64,000 nucleotides of DNA from Haloarcula nitratireducens (GCF_019599505.1 NZ_RKLT01000002.1:310001-374000); one strand, 5' to 3'. Shown: positions 17,820 to 26,410, counted from the stretch's first letter. The notes: generated by a model from the letters alone, not told the origin. Numbers and translations: made by a program.

Positions 17820-18752
17820 ATGGACAGTCTCAATCGGATGGCCACGGAGCTCGTCGACGAGGCCATCGACTTCGCGGACGAACTCACGATAGACGTACAC
17901 GCGCTCTCGGGCGACGCCGCGGTGCTGGACTTCGGCGTCGAGGTCCCCGGTGCCGTCGAGGCCGGGATGTTGCTCGCGGAGATTCAGACGGCGGGGCTGG
18001 CGACGGTCCAGACGACGATGGATTCCGTGGGAAGCGCGCCGTTGACCCACGTCGAACTGTCGACCGACCACCCCGCGCTGGCGCTGCTCTGTTCGCAGAA
18101 GGGCGGCTGGGAGGTCGCCACCGACGACTTCGAGGGACTCGGCAGCGGGCCGGCCCGCGCGCTCGTCGGCGAGGAGGACGTCTTCCAGCGCATCGGTTAC
18201 CGCGAGGACGCAGATTTCGCCGTGCTGGCCATCGAGTCGGACGAACTCCCCGACGAGGCCGTCGCCGGGCAGATCGCCGAGCGGACCGGCGTCCCCGAGA
18301 CCGCGGTGTTCATGCCGACGTTCGCCACGGCGAGCGTCACCGGCAGCGTCGTCGCGGCCGCCCGCGCCGCCGAACTCGCCGTCTACCGCCTCGCGGAACT
18401 CGGCTTCGACCCCGCGGAGGTGCTCTCGGCGAACGCGCGAGCGCCGATGGCCCCCGTCGCCGCCGACGAGGCGTCGGCGATGGCCCGCACGACCGACGCG
18501 CTGGCCTACGGCGGCGAGGTCCACCTCACCGTCGACGAGGACTTCGACCGCTTCGACGAGGTGGCCTCCGTCGCCGGCGCGGAGTACGGCCGACCGCTCG
18601 AAGGCGTCTTCGACGACGCCGACTGGGACTTCGGCGAACTCCCGGTCGACCTGTTCGGGCCGGCGCAGGTCACCATCGACGTGGTCGGCGGCGACACCCA
18701 CGTCGTCGGCGAGACCCACGAGGACGTGCTGGTCGAGAGCTTCGGCCTCTGA
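17820..18752 (+). CDS. mch: Methenyltetrahydromethanopterin cyclohydrolase
   Basis: Interconverts 5,10-methenyl- and 5-formyl-tetrahydropterin in C1 metabolism. In haloarchaea, which are not methanogens, it is thought to act on a folate-type or methanopterin-type carrier for C1 exchange. 310 aa, normal length. Family stretches: MDSLNRMATELVDEAIDFADEL, AEIQTAGLATVQTTMDSVGSAPLTHVELSTDHPALALLCSQKGGWE, GSGPARALVGEEDVFQRIGY, and PTFATASVTGSVVAAARAAELAVYRLAELGF. Followed with one-base overlap by an uncharacterised gene. Confidence 0.93.
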   Translation: MDSLNRMATELVDEAIDFADELTIDVHALSGDAAVLDFGVEVPGAVEAGMLLAEIQTAGLATVQTTMDSVGSAPLTHVELSTDHPALALLCSQKGGWEVATDDFEGLGSGPARALVGEEDVFQRIGYREDADFAVLAIESDELPDEAVAGQIAERTGVPETAVFMPTFATASVTGSVVAAARAAELAVYRLAELGFDPAEVLSANARAPMAPVAADEASAMARTTDALAYGGEVHLTVDEDFDRFDEVASVAGAEYGRPLEGVFDDADWDFGELPVDLFGPAQVTIDVVGGDTHVVGETHEDVLVESFGL

Positions 18753-19234
18753 TGCGCTACAAGGTGGCTCCGCCGGCCCGCTCGCTCTCCTTCCTCGGCG
18801 ACGCGCGGGCGGCGATCCCGCTGGTCCCCGACGACGAGGCCGACTGCTGTCGGGCCATCCAGCGGGCCACCGACGTCACCGACCGCGAGACGGCACGGGA
18901 GTATCTCACGTTCTTGCGGGCGCTGGACCTCGTCGACGAGAGCGACCGCGGCTACCACCGCACGCGAACGGAACTCGACCAATCGGCGCTGGCGGTCGCG
19001 TTCCGCGAGAACGTCTTCGCGGCTTCGGAGCTACTCGATGCACTCGACGACTGCGGCGGCCCGCTCACCGAGACGGAAGCGTTCGAGCGGGTTCGAGACG
19101 CCGTCCCGCGCTGGGAGCGCGAGCGCCACGCGGATTGGGAGCGCGTCTGGCGGACCCGTCTCGACCACCTGCTCGGGTGGGCCGAGGCGTTCGGACTCGC
19201 GGCGCGGACGGACGACGGCTACGAACGCCGATAG
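18752..19234 (+). CDS. Conserved haloarchaeal protein, winged-helix-like
   Basis: I do not recognise a named family. 160 aa, acidic, no membrane segment. The segment AIQRATDVTDRETAREYLTFLRALDLVDESDRGYHRTR reads like a winged helix (helix-turn-helix then a beta wing), and the second half RDAVPRWERERHADWERVWRTRLDHLLGWAEAFGL is helical and rich in Trp/Arg. Its ATG overlaps the mch stop by one base (TGATG), so it is translationally coupled with mch and may act in the same pathway or regulate it. Confidence 0.75.
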   Translation: MRYKVAPPARSLSFLGDARAAIPLVPDDEADCCRAIQRATDVTDRETAREYLTFLRALDLVDESDRGYHRTRTELDQSALAVAFRENVFAASELLDALDDCGGPLTETEAFERVRDAVPRWERERHADWERVWRTRLDHLLGWAEAFGLAARTDDGYERR

Positions 19235-19317
19235 CGGCGAACGATCCGGCGCGCAGTTTCTTGTCGGTGGCACGCCTTAGCGAAGCGCATGGTGTCAATC
19301 GAAATGGGTTTCCAGAG

Positions 19318-19962
19318 ATGAGCGCCCCCGTCTGGCACGGCTTTCCGCCGTACCGGCCGGGCACTCGGCCGGTCTCTGCCCGGGCGTACGGGTTCGACGC
19401 CGCGTACGCCGGTGTCCCGGCGTGGGACATCGGGCGGCCGCAGCGCGCCTTCGCGAAACTCGCCGAGGCGGGAGAGATTCGGGGACGGGTCCTCGACGTG
19501 GGCTGTGGCACCGGCGAGCTGTCGCTGTATCTCGCCGACCGCGGCCACGACGTTCTCGGCGTCGACTTCGCGCCGCAGGCCGTCGAACAGGCTCGACGGA
19601 AGGCCGGATGGCGCGATATCCCCGCGGAGTTCCTCGTCTGGGACGCGCTCCGCGTGGACGACCTGCCGATGCGCTTCGACACGGTGACTGACTCGGCGCT
19701 GTTTCACTGCCTGAACGACGCGGAGCGAGACGAGTACGTCGCGGCCGTCCGCGACGCGTTGAACCCGGGCGGTCGCCTGTTCGTCCTCGCGGCGGCGGCT
19801 CCGGAACGCTGGGGCCGGCAACCGGGCGGCGTCGCCTACTCGGAGTTCGCGGCGCGGTTCGACGAGGGGTGGACGATCGCGTGGGTGCGGAACGCCCCCT
19901 TCGAGAACCGCCGGTATCCGTATCAACACCCGGCGTATCTGCTCAAGGCGGTCCGTCAGTAG
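19318..19962 (+). CDS. Class I SAM-dependent methyltransferase
   Basis: Rossmann-type methyltransferase, substrate unknown. Motif I is VLDVGCGTGELSLYLADRG, motif II is VLGVDFAPQAVEQAR, motif IV is TDSALFHCL, and motif V/VI is LNPGGRLFVLAA. The N-terminus WHGFPPYRPGTRPVS and AYAGVPAWDIGRPQRAF is of the type seen in thiopurine-methyltransferase/TehB-like small proteins. The ATG at 19318 is chosen; the frame is open further upstream but overlaps the preceding gene. 214 aa. Converges with the next gene, overlapping it by seven bases. Confidence 0.83.
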   Translation: MSAPVWHGFPPYRPGTRPVSARAYGFDAAYAGVPAWDIGRPQRAFAKLAEAGEIRGRVLDVGCGTGELSLYLADRGHDVLGVDFAPQAVEQARRKAGWRDIPAEFLVWDALRVDDLPMRFDTVTDSALFHCLNDAERDEYVAAVRDALNPGGRLFVLAAAAPERWGRQPGGVAYSEFAARFDEGWTIAWVRNAPFENRRYPYQHPAYLLKAVRQ

Positions 19963-20570
19963 GCGATGCCGACTCGCTCTCGACGATGCCCGCCTCGAAC
20001 GGCGGCGTCGTAGACGAACGCCGCCACGTCGCCGGTCGAGACGGACTGGCCGCCCTCGGGGAGGTAGTCGACGGCCGTCCGATAGTGGTTCGTCGGCGCG
20101 CCGTCGGGCATCCGCGGCGGGCACGCGAGCGTCCAGTCGAGCGTCGACTCGCGGAGTCGCTCGTAGGCCTCCCGGTGGGCCGTCGCCACCCGCCGTAGTC
20201 CCGCGGGGAACTCCGGCATATCGAGGCGGAGACGGTTCGGCGTCGCCTGCAGGATGCCGGCGGCGGCGACGCCGACCAGTCGGTCGATGCCGGCGTCCGC
20301 CATCGCCGGGGCGATGGTGTCGATCCCCTCGGTCAACACCGACGGACGTTCGTCGGCGTCGGGCCCGACGGCGTTACAGACCGCGTCGTGGCCGGCGACG
20401 GCGGCGATCACCGACTCACCGTCGCGGACGTCGCCCTCGACCACGCCGACGCCGGGCGGCGCGCGGTCGGCGTCGCGGACGAACGCGGTGACGCCGTGGC
20501 CGTCGCTGGTGGCGTACTCACAGACGCGACGGCCGACTCGGCCGCTCGCGCCGAAGACGAGCAGTTGCAT
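19956..20570 (-). CDS. NAD(P)-dependent epimerase/NmrA-like SDR protein
   Basis: Extended short-chain dehydrogenase fold that binds NAD(P); may be a reductase or a redox-sensing protein. The N-terminal nucleotide loop is LLVFGASGRVGRRVCEYA (GxxGxxG) and the next strand VTAFVRDADRAP. GDVRDGESVIAAVAGHDAVCNAVGPDA is the typical NAD(P)H-binding family region. DWTLACPPRMPDG replaces the YxxxK catalytic site, consistent with the atypical NmrA/BVR-B-like group. 204 aa. Confidence 0.82.
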   Translation of the reverse strand: MQLLVFGASGRVGRRVCEYATSDGHGVTAFVRDADRAPPGVGVVEGDVRDGESVIAAVAGHDAVCNAVGPDADERPSVLTEGIDTIAPAMADAGIDRLVGVAAAGILQATPNRLRLDMPEFPAGLRRVATAHREAYERLRESTLDWTLACPPRMPDGAPTNHYRTAVDYLPEGGQSVSTGDVAAFVYDAAVRGGHRRERVGIAY

Positions 20571-20590
20571 GGTACCGACGACGCGTCCGG

Positions 20591-20600
20591 CGGATAAACC
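20591..20600 (-). promoter_or_regulatory. TATA element of the SDR gene
   Basis: Minus-strand GGTTTATCCG lies 21-30 nt before the ATG at 20570, predicting a leaderless transcript. Confidence 0.5.
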
Positions 20601-20617
20601 GATGATACCTAACCGAG

Positions 20618-22297
20618 TCAGTCCGTGCTCACGTCGGTCACGGTTCCGACTCCCTTCGAGCGCCCCTCGCGGAAGACGAACTTCTGGCCCTCCTCGACGA
20701 AGTACGACCGGAACTTGAACTCGACGGTGGTCGCGCCCGCGTCGCCGGGGAGGAGTTGACCGCCCTCCGGGCGGAACGACGCCGCCTCGCTGATGGTCTC
20801 TAGGTGGACGACCGGTTCGTAACCCTCGCCGATGCGCGTCGGGTGGTTCAACACCATCACCTCGGCCTCGAACTCGCGGACGCCCGTGGGCTCTGCGTCC
20901 GCCGGGAGAAGGACCATCCCGCGTTCGATATCGGGTTCGCGGACCCCCTTGAGGGCGATGCCGACGATGCGACCGGCCTTCGCTTCGTCGACGCGGTGGT
21001 AGTGCATCTCGATGGAGCGCACCTCGACCTCGCGGAACGCGCCGTCCTGCATCGGTCCGAGCAGGAGCCGGTCGCCGGCTTCCACCTCACCGGATTTGAT
21101 CGTCCCCGAAGCGACCGCACCGACGCCCTGGACGTTGTACGTCCGGTCGATGTACATCCGGAAGTCACCGACTTCGCCGCTGGTCTTCGGGAGCGCCTCG
21201 AACATCGCGTCGAGGTCGGACAGCCCCTCCTGCGTGACGGCGCTCGTCGTCACGACGGGGACGACCGTCTCGGAGATCTCCTCGATCGCGGTCTCGACGC
21301 CGTGGCGCTCGACCCGGAGCGGCGTCTTATCGACCTCGCGCAGCGCCCGTTCGACGTCGCGCTCGACCTCGGCGACCCGCTCGTCGCTCACGATGTCGAC
21401 CTTCGTCAGAGCGACGATAGTCGGGAGGTCCGTCGCCAGCAGGATGCCGAGGTGCTCGCGGGTCGTCTCGGTGACGCCGTCGTCGGCGGCGACGGTAAGC
21501 AGGCCGTAATCGAGTTTCTGCCCGACCAGCCCCCGGATGGTCGTCCGGAGCCACGGTTCGTGGCCCACCGTATCGACGAACGAGACGAGGCGGTCGGACT
21601 CCTCGACGACCCGCGCGCGGTCGCTCTTGCGATGCGGGTTGTCCATCCGGATCGGGCCATCGTCGTCGAAGCCGTAGACGCCGTAGGAGAGGTCGGCCGA
21701 GAGGCCGCGTTCGACCTCGTGGGGTTGCACGTCGAGGAAGCCGCGGGTCCCGCCCTCGCCGTCGTCGGCCTCGCCGGTCACCAGCGAGCCGACGAGCGTG
21801 GACTTCCCGTGGTCGACGTGGCCGGCGGTGCCGACGACGATGTGGTCGTCGTCGTCGAGTACCGTCCCTTCCCGGATGGTGGCGACGCCGACGATGCCGT
21901 CGAGCGGGCTCTCGTCGCTCTCGCTTGCCACGCCGTCGGCGGAACCGTCGGTTCCGTCCGCTCGCGGGGTCGTCGACCCCACGCCGTCGACGCCCCACGT
22001 CTTGACCTCCTCGATGTGTGCGCCGGCCTCCTCGGCCAGCAGGCTCAGGACGTCCATCGACTCGGAGAACTCGTCGGGCGAGATGCCCGCCAGGCCGCCG
22101 TCGTCGGTGACGCCGACCACGTAGGTCGCCTCCCCGTCGCCGGAGAGCACGCGGTGGCGTAGCTGTGCCGCCAGTGATTCGAGCCGTCCCTCCGAGAGGT
22201 GTAGGTCTTCGGTGAGCCGCTCCTTGAACTCGACGCTACCGCCCTCCTCCTCGCCGCGGTCGAGGGCGCGACGGAGGACGGCCCGGTCGGGGCTCAT
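20618..22297 (-). CDS. GTPBP1/GTPBP2-like translational GTPase
   Basis: 559-aa GTPase of the EF-Tu-related group. A GTPBP-type N-terminal domain (SVEFKERLTEDLHLSEGRLESLAAQLRHRV, GEATYVVGVTDDGGLAGI) is followed by the G domain: G1 GTAGHVDHGKSTLVG, G3 VDTVGHE, G4 LTKVD. The C-terminal beta-barrels follow (YNVQGVGAVASGTIKSGEVEAGDRLLLGP, GMVLLP). Relatives act on stalled ribosomes or mRNA quality control; the archaeal role is not established. Stands alone with its own promoter. Confidence 0.9.
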   Translation of the reverse strand: MSPDRAVLRRALDRGEEEGGSVEFKERLTEDLHLSEGRLESLAAQLRHRVLSGDGEATYVVGVTDDGGLAGISPDEFSESMDVLSLLAEEAGAHIEEVKTWGVDGVGSTTPRADGTDGSADGVASESDESPLDGIVGVATIREGTVLDDDDHIVVGTAGHVDHGKSTLVGSLVTGEADDGEGGTRGFLDVQPHEVERGLSADLSYGVYGFDDDGPIRMDNPHRKSDRARVVEESDRLVSFVDTVGHEPWLRTTIRGLVGQKLDYGLLTVAADDGVTETTREHLGILLATDLPTIVALTKVDIVSDERVAEVERDVERALREVDKTPLRVERHGVETAIEEISETVVPVVTTSAVTQEGLSDLDAMFEALPKTSGEVGDFRMYIDRTYNVQGVGAVASGTIKSGEVEAGDRLLLGPMQDGAFREVEVRSIEMHYHRVDEAKAGRIVGIALKGVREPDIERGMVLLPADAEPTGVREFEAEVMVLNHPTRIGEGYEPVVHLETISEAASFRPEGGQLLPGDAGATTVEFKFRSYFVEEGQKFVFREGRSKGVGTVTDVSTD

Positions 22298-22318
22298 GGG
22301 GGTCCGTAGCGGGTGGCG

Positions 22319-22329
22319 AGATAAAAGCC
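22319..22329 (-). promoter_or_regulatory. TATA element of the GTPBP1-like gene
   Basis: Minus-strand GGCTTTTATCT lies 22-32 nt before the ATG at 22297, giving a leaderless transcript. The rest of the 241-bp gap (22298-22538) holds no gene I can support. Confidence 0.5.
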
Positions 22330-22538
22330 TTCCCCGGGTTCGGACCTGCTTACCGGTGTTTAGCGCGATGATTGCGACTATCTATCACAATAGGGGCGAG
22401 CGGACGTTTATCAGCGAAAGCGGGACCAGCAGAGCGTATGTGACGAGTCGCCGCACGGGACGACGCGGCCGTGTGACACCGCACCCGTGCGGATTCGAAG
22501 CGAACATTTGGTGTCGCCAGTTCGCTACGGAGCGACCG

Positions 22539-23216
22539 TTAGCGGTACGGCGCGACGGCTTCGAGAAACCCGTCGGCGTATCGAGCGTCGGTCACGCGGT
22601 CGGCGAGCGCTTTCGCCGTCGCGTCGGCGTTGGCGACGGCGACGGACTCGCCGGCCACCTCGAACGCCTCCGCGTCGTTCTCCGAGTCGCCGACGGCCAG
22701 AAACGCCGCCGGGTCCAGTGACAGTTCCGCGCACACCGCTTCGAGTCCGGTCCCCTTGTCGACGCTCGGGTCGGTGACGTGGTAGGCGAAGCCGGTGTCG
22801 AGGACGACGAGGCCGTACTCGGCGGCCAACCGTTCGAGCGGTTCCAGCGGTTGGTCGAGGCTGACGACCACTTCCGTCTCGCGCCAGCGGTTCGCGAGGT
22901 CGACCGACCCGAACCCGATTTCGTGGCTCAGTTCGCGGTACGCTTCGGCGACGGCCAGCGTCGCCTCGTGGTCTCCCTCGAACTGGAGTTCGTCGGTCGC
23001 CTCGACGAAGACGACGCCGCCGTTCTCCGCGACGACGTTTCGTTGGATACCGAGGAATTCACAGAGCGCGATGGGGAACGGCATCGCCTTCCCGGTGGCG
23101 ATGACGACTGGTTCGGGCCATTCCCGCAAGACGGGGAACACCCGCGGGTCGATAGCGCGTGACTCGTCGGTGAGCGTGCCGTCGATGTCGACGAGAAGCG
23201 GCGGCGTCTGCGTCAT
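22539..23216 (-). CDS. HAD-superfamily phosphoglycolate phosphatase, archaeal type
   Basis: Phosphatase of the Cof/SPP-like HAD group; archaeal members hydrolyse 2-phosphoglycolate. Motif I DIDGTLTD (nucleophile Asp and acid/base Asp), motif II VVIATGK, motif III Lys in PSVDKGTGLEAV and motif IV AVGDSENDAEAFEVAG are all present. The cap region AENGGVVFVEATDELQFEGDHEAT is typical. 225 aa, the normal length for the archaeal PGP family. Confidence 0.87.
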   Translation of the reverse strand: MTQTPPLLVDIDGTLTDESRAIDPRVFPVLREWPEPVVIATGKAMPFPIALCEFLGIQRNVVAENGGVVFVEATDELQFEGDHEATLAVAEAYRELSHEIGFGSVDLANRWRETEVVVSLDQPLEPLERLAAEYGLVVLDTGFAYHVTDPSVDKGTGLEAVCAELSLDPAAFLAVGDSENDAEAFEVAGESVAVANADATAKALADRVTDARYADGFLEAVAPYR

Positions 23217-23259
23217 ACCCTCACTGACGCCCCGGTCGGTTTGGCCGTTGCGGTCGCGG

Positions 23260-23853
23260 TCAGTCGGTCAGCGTCTCGTAGGCGGCTTTCACCCGCTTGA
23301 ACTCCGCCTCGCTGCCGGTATCGGTGTCCGGATGAACCTCCTTGACCTTCTCGCGATAGGCCTGCTTGACCGCGCCCTGATCGGCGCTCGCGTCTAAGTC
23401 GAGTCGGGCGTACGCCTCGCTGGGACTGGGGCCGCTGGATTGTTGGATGCGCTGGCCCCGGCCCCCGCGTCGCTGTTGCCGTCCTCGCTGCTGTCGACGA
23501 CCCTGCTGTCGGCGTCGTTGCTGCTCTCTGGCTTGCCGCGCCCGTCGGGCGGCGTCGCGGACTCGCTGCCCGCCCCGCGGGGCCTCCCACTCCTCTCGCG
23601 GCCCGGCACCGAACCCGCCGCGGCGCGCGCCCCGGCCGCCCCGCGCCCCGCGGGCGGCCCGCCGTTCGACTCGCTCGTAGACGTCCGCCGCCAGCTTGCC
23701 GCTGGCGTGGTAGTACATGAAGTACGCCGACGCGCCGAACATCAGGGCCAGGAAGAGGACGGCCGGGTTCACCAGTACCCCCACGACGGTGAGCATGCCT
23801 GTCAGGACGGCGAACACCGCGGCGACCCCCGTGATGAGACGGTCGTACTGCAC
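23260..23853 (-). CDS. Membrane-anchored J-domain protein
   Basis: Two hydrophobic segments (LITGVAAVFAVLTGMLTVVGVLV and PAVLFLALMFGASAYFMYY) are followed by a very basic Arg/Gln/Gly linker (about 70 residues, with QQRRRQQGRRQQRGRQQRRGG), then a C-terminal J domain: SEAYARLDLDASADQGAVKQAYREKVKEVHPDTDTGSEAEFKRVKAAYETL with the HPD motif. J domains stimulate DnaK ATPase, so this may recruit DnaK to the membrane. I chose the GTG at 23853; an ATG at 23925 would add 24 basic residues but leaves little promoter space before the divergent zinc-finger gene. The basic linker is odd in an acidic proteome. Confidence 0.78.
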   Translation of the reverse strand: MQYDRLITGVAAVFAVLTGMLTVVGVLVNPAVLFLALMFGASAYFMYYHASGKLAADVYERVERRAARGARGGRGARRGGFGAGPREEWEAPRGGQRVRDAARRARQAREQQRRRQQGRRQQRGRQQRRGGRGQRIQQSSGPSPSEAYARLDLDASADQGAVKQAYREKVKEVHPDTDTGSEAEFKRVKAAYETLTD

Positions 23854-23963
23854 ACCCGGAGTTTGGACCAGAGAACCGTAAGCGTCTCGCTCGTCGCTAC
23901 GGTTCCGTCGATTCCGCAGCTGCAACCCGAGCGTTCAAGGACGCGACCGTGCTATCATATAGC

Positions 23964-24176
23964 ATGAGCGTCTCCGGCCTCTGTAACATCTGTGAGAACG
24001 CGGACGTCGAACACGGCTGTGACCGCTGTGGCAAGCTGGTGTGTGACCGCCACTGGGACGAGACGACCGGCCTCTGTACCGAGTGCAGCGCCGAGACCGG
24101 CGGCGGCCGCGGCGAGTCCGAGGAGCCCACGAATCCCGACGACATGCCCGACGGCGTCGACACCTACGAGTTCTGA
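23964..24176 (+). CDS. Small zinc-finger protein (HIT-type-like)
   Basis: 70 aa. LCNICENADVEHGCDRCGKLVCDRHWDETTGLCTEC gives eight Cys/His ligands in a treble-clef or HIT/B-box-like arrangement, enough for two zinc ions. The C-terminal half is acidic and disordered (GGRGESEEPTNPDDMPDG). Zinc microproteins of this size are common in haloarchaea, mostly of unknown role. GTTCAAGG about 30 nt upstream may be its promoter. Ends one base before the converging pyrF stop. Confidence 0.82.
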   Translation: MSVSGLCNICENADVEHGCDRCGKLVCDRHWDETTGLCTECSAETGGGRGESEEPTNPDDMPDGVDTYEF

Positions 24177-24177
24177 A

Positions 24178-25005
24178 TCAGCGGAACTGGTTCAGTTGGG
24201 CCTTGAGTTGCTTCGCCGACCGACCGGCGGCCTCGAAGAATTTCTCGGGAGCCCCGCGGTCCGCTGCGTCCTCGCCGGCGAAGATGATGCCGCGCGAGGA
24301 GTTGACGAGGCCGACGCCGTCGGCGAGGCCGTACTCGACGGCGGCCTCGCTGTCCCCACCCTGCGCGCCGACGCCGGGGACGAGAAACGGGATGTCGGGG
24401 ACGAGTTCGCGGATCTCTTCGAGCTCTTCGGGCGCGGTCGCGCCGACGACGAGACCGACGTTACCGTCGTCGTTCCAGAGGTCCGCGAGGTGGACGACGC
24501 GCTCGTAGAGTTTCTCGCCGGAGGCGAGTTCTAAGTCCTGTAAGTCGGCTCCGCCGGGGTTCGAGGTGCGGCCGAGGACGAAGACGCCCTTCTCCTCGCG
24601 CTGGAGGAACGGTTCCAGCGAGTCGCGGCCGAGGTACGGATTGACGGTGATGGCGTCCGCGGCGGGACCGTGCTCGTCGTCTAGAATCGTCGCGTACTGC
24701 CGGGCCGTGTTGCCGATGTCGCCGCGCTTGGCGTCCAGTAGGACGGGCACGTCCTTTCCGTGGGCGTAGGCGATGGTCTCTCGGAGCGCGCGCCAGCCGT
24801 CGGGGTCCTCGTAGAACGCGGCGTTGGGCTTGTAACAGGCGGCGTGTTCGTGGGTCGCGTCGATGATGCGGCGGTTGAACTGCCAGCGCGGGAGGTCCGC
24901 GTCCCGCACGCTCTCGGGAAGGCGGTCGGGGTCGGGGTCCAGCCCCACGGAGACGACGGAGTCGGCGGCCGCGATGCGGTCGTGGAGACGGTCGAAGAAC
25001 TGCAT
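24178..25005 (-). CDS. pyrF: Orotidine 5'-phosphate decarboxylase (subfamily 2)
   Basis: Last step of UMP synthesis: OMP to UMP plus CO2. 275 aa. The catalytic Lys-Asp network is seen as VLLDAKRGDIGNTARQYA (DxKxxD); ADAITVNPYLGRDSLEPFL and FLVPGVGAQGGDSEAAV (phosphate-binding) are also present. Length and motifs fit the longer PyrF subfamily 2. The frame is open upstream to 25392 but MQFFDRLHDRIAAADSVVSVGLDPDPDRLP is the family start, so the ATG at 25005 is used. Confidence 0.94.
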   Translation of the reverse strand: MQFFDRLHDRIAAADSVVSVGLDPDPDRLPESVRDADLPRWQFNRRIIDATHEHAACYKPNAAFYEDPDGWRALRETIAYAHGKDVPVLLDAKRGDIGNTARQYATILDDEHGPAADAITVNPYLGRDSLEPFLQREEKGVFVLGRTSNPGGADLQDLELASGEKLYERVVHLADLWNDDGNVGLVVGATAPEELEEIRELVPDIPFLVPGVGAQGGDSEAAVEYGLADGVGLVNSSRGIIFAGEDAADRGAPEKFFEAAGRSAKQLKAQLNQFR

Positions 25006-25128
25006 GGGTAGCGCGGCGACGGGGACGAACACAAGCGTTTCCCTCTCAGTGCTGGTCGGCCGCATCCGGAAATCAGATTTGAGAATCGGTCCCGCGGCTA
25101 TTTGAGAGAGGAGGTGAAAGCGAGCGTC

Positions 25129-25605
25129 ATGGACCGTTCCCTCGACGTCGGTCACGTCGCGGAGACGCTGCCCGACGTGGGGCAGACGCTCGAAGACCCG
25201 CGACTGCGACCGTTCGGCGTGCTCGGCGGGGCCGTGCTGCTCGCAGTCGGTGCGTCGCTGTCGCTCGCGCCCACCACCGGACAGTTGACCTTCTGGTCGA
25301 ACGCCGTGGCCGCGACGCTCGTCTTCGTCGGCGTCCCGCTGTTCAGCCTCGGACTGGCAGCGGCGGAGCCGCCGTCCGACTCGCGGTTTCACATCGGCGT
25401 GAACCTCTCGACGAAACAGCGCCGCGCGGTCGCGATCGGCGCGCTCTGTATCACGCTCGCGCCCGTCGTGATGGCGCTTGGCTCGCCGCTCGGACTCTCC
25501 GTGCTCGTGCTGGCGACGGCCGCGACGATGGCGTTCGTCGGGTCGGCGCTCGTGCTCACCGGGTTCGTCGCGTGGACGGCCGAGACGCTGGGCGAACCGG
25601 CCTAA
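25129..25605 (+). CDS. Small four-helix membrane protein
   Basis: No family recognised. 158 aa with four hydrophobic segments: FGVLGGAVLLAVGASLSLA, AVAATLVFVGVPLFSLGLAA, AVAIGALCITLAPVVMALG, LVLATAATMAFVGSALVLTGFVAW. The ATG at 25129 follows a GGAGGTGA Shine-Dalgarno-like sequence at 25110-25117. GCTATTTGAG sits about 30 nt upstream. Converges on and overlaps the next gene by four bases. Confidence 0.75.
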   Translation: MDRSLDVGHVAETLPDVGQTLEDPRLRPFGVLGGAVLLAVGASLSLAPTTGQLTFWSNAVAATLVFVGVPLFSLGLAAAEPPSDSRFHIGVNLSTKQRRAVAIGALCITLAPVVMALGSPLGLSVLVLATAATMAFVGSALVLTGFVAWTAETLGEPA

Positions 25606-25970
25606 CGGTCGAGTCCGTCGGCGAGCACGTCGACCAGCGCTTTGACCGCGGCCCCGCTGTGTGCGACGACGACGGTCTTCTGCTCGCTCTCCCCGCTCGG
25701 TTCTTCGACTGTCACGTCCGCTCTGTCGAGGCTGACGTCCCGTCGCTCTGGCAGCGTCAGCCGCGCGGTATCGGGCGTGACGTGGACCTCGCCGAGCGAG
25801 CGGCCGTCGGTTTCGATACCGAACGCGAACGCGCCGTCGGCCGTCGGTTCCACGTCCCGATCGGCGTCCACGACCGAAACGTCTCCCAGCGGGCCGCGTT
25901 CCAGTCCCGTCAGCTCGGAGGCGAGCAGTTGCGCGATGCGTCTGCCGTCGGTGATTCGGTCTTCGACCAT
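25602..25970 (-). CDS. Conserved haloarchaeal protein, unknown function
   Basis: 122 aa, acidic, no membrane segment or known motif. It alternates strands (GAFAFGIETDGRSLGEVHVTPDTARLTLPE, VSLDRADVTVEEP) with a C-terminal helix TVVVAHSGAAVKALVDVLADGL, so a small alpha/beta fold is likely. The ATG at 25970 overlaps the stop of the DUF2240 gene by one base, so the two form an operon and their products may work together. Confidence 0.7.
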   Translation of the reverse strand: MVEDRITDGRRIAQLLASELTGLERGPLGDVSVVDADRDVEPTADGAFAFGIETDGRSLGEVHVTPDTARLTLPERRDVSLDRADVTVEEPSGESEQKTVVVAHSGAAVKALVDVLADGLDR

Positions 25971-26410
25971 CAGAGTTCCTCCCGCGCGTCGGCCGCGATC
26001 TCCTCGACGGCGACGCCCTCGCCGCGGGCGTAGACCACCGCCGCGGCCTCCAGCGTCACGCCGAGCTCGGACTGCAGCGAGTTGATACCGGCGACGGCGT
26101 CTTGCTTCTCGACGCCGCTCTCGACGACGGTATCCAGAATCCGCTCGAACGTCGACCGAGAGCGGAGGACGTCCTCGCTCGGCGCGAACCCCTCGGGGAC
26201 GTTGACCGCCGCCGCGTCGAACCCGACGACGAGGGCGTCGTCCGTCCGCTCGACGAGGCCCTCGCTCGCGGCGACGTCGACGAGCGTCTTCGCCTGGTCC
26301 GGCGAGAACCAGCTCCGGTCTAACGAGAGGGCGACGACGAACTCGCTCTCGGCCATCCGGTCGGTGCCGCGCTGGCGGAACGGCGCGGCCACGGCCGTCT
26401 TCAGACTCAT
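25970..26410 (-). CDS. DUF2240 family protein
   Basis: 146 aa. MSLKTAVAAPFRQRGTDRMAESEFVVALSLDRSWFSPDQAKTLVDVAASEGLVER is the DUF2240 signature; function unknown. The first 70 residues look like a winged helix that could bind nucleic acid, and the C-terminal part (AVAGINSLQSELGVTLEAAAVVYARGEGV) is helical. The ATG at 26410 is used rather than open upstream sequence. Divergent from dys by 127 bases. Confidence 0.82.
   Translation of the reverse strand: MSLKTAVAAPFRQRGTDRMAESEFVVALSLDRSWFSPDQAKTLVDVAASEGLVERTDDALVVGFDAAAVNVPEGFAPSEDVLRSRSTFERILDTVVESGVEKQDAVAGINSLQSELGVTLEAAAVVYARGEGVAVEEIAADAREEL

Noticed and set aside
17820..18752. mch as evidence for a methanogen.
   Set aside because: Acidic proteome, HalX, acidic ribosomal extensions and other haloarchaeal families are decisive, and mch is known in Halobacteria.
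20804..22162. 452-codon plus-strand frame opposite the GTPBP1-like gene.
   Set aside because: No protein family, and the minus-strand frame has complete GTPase motifs.
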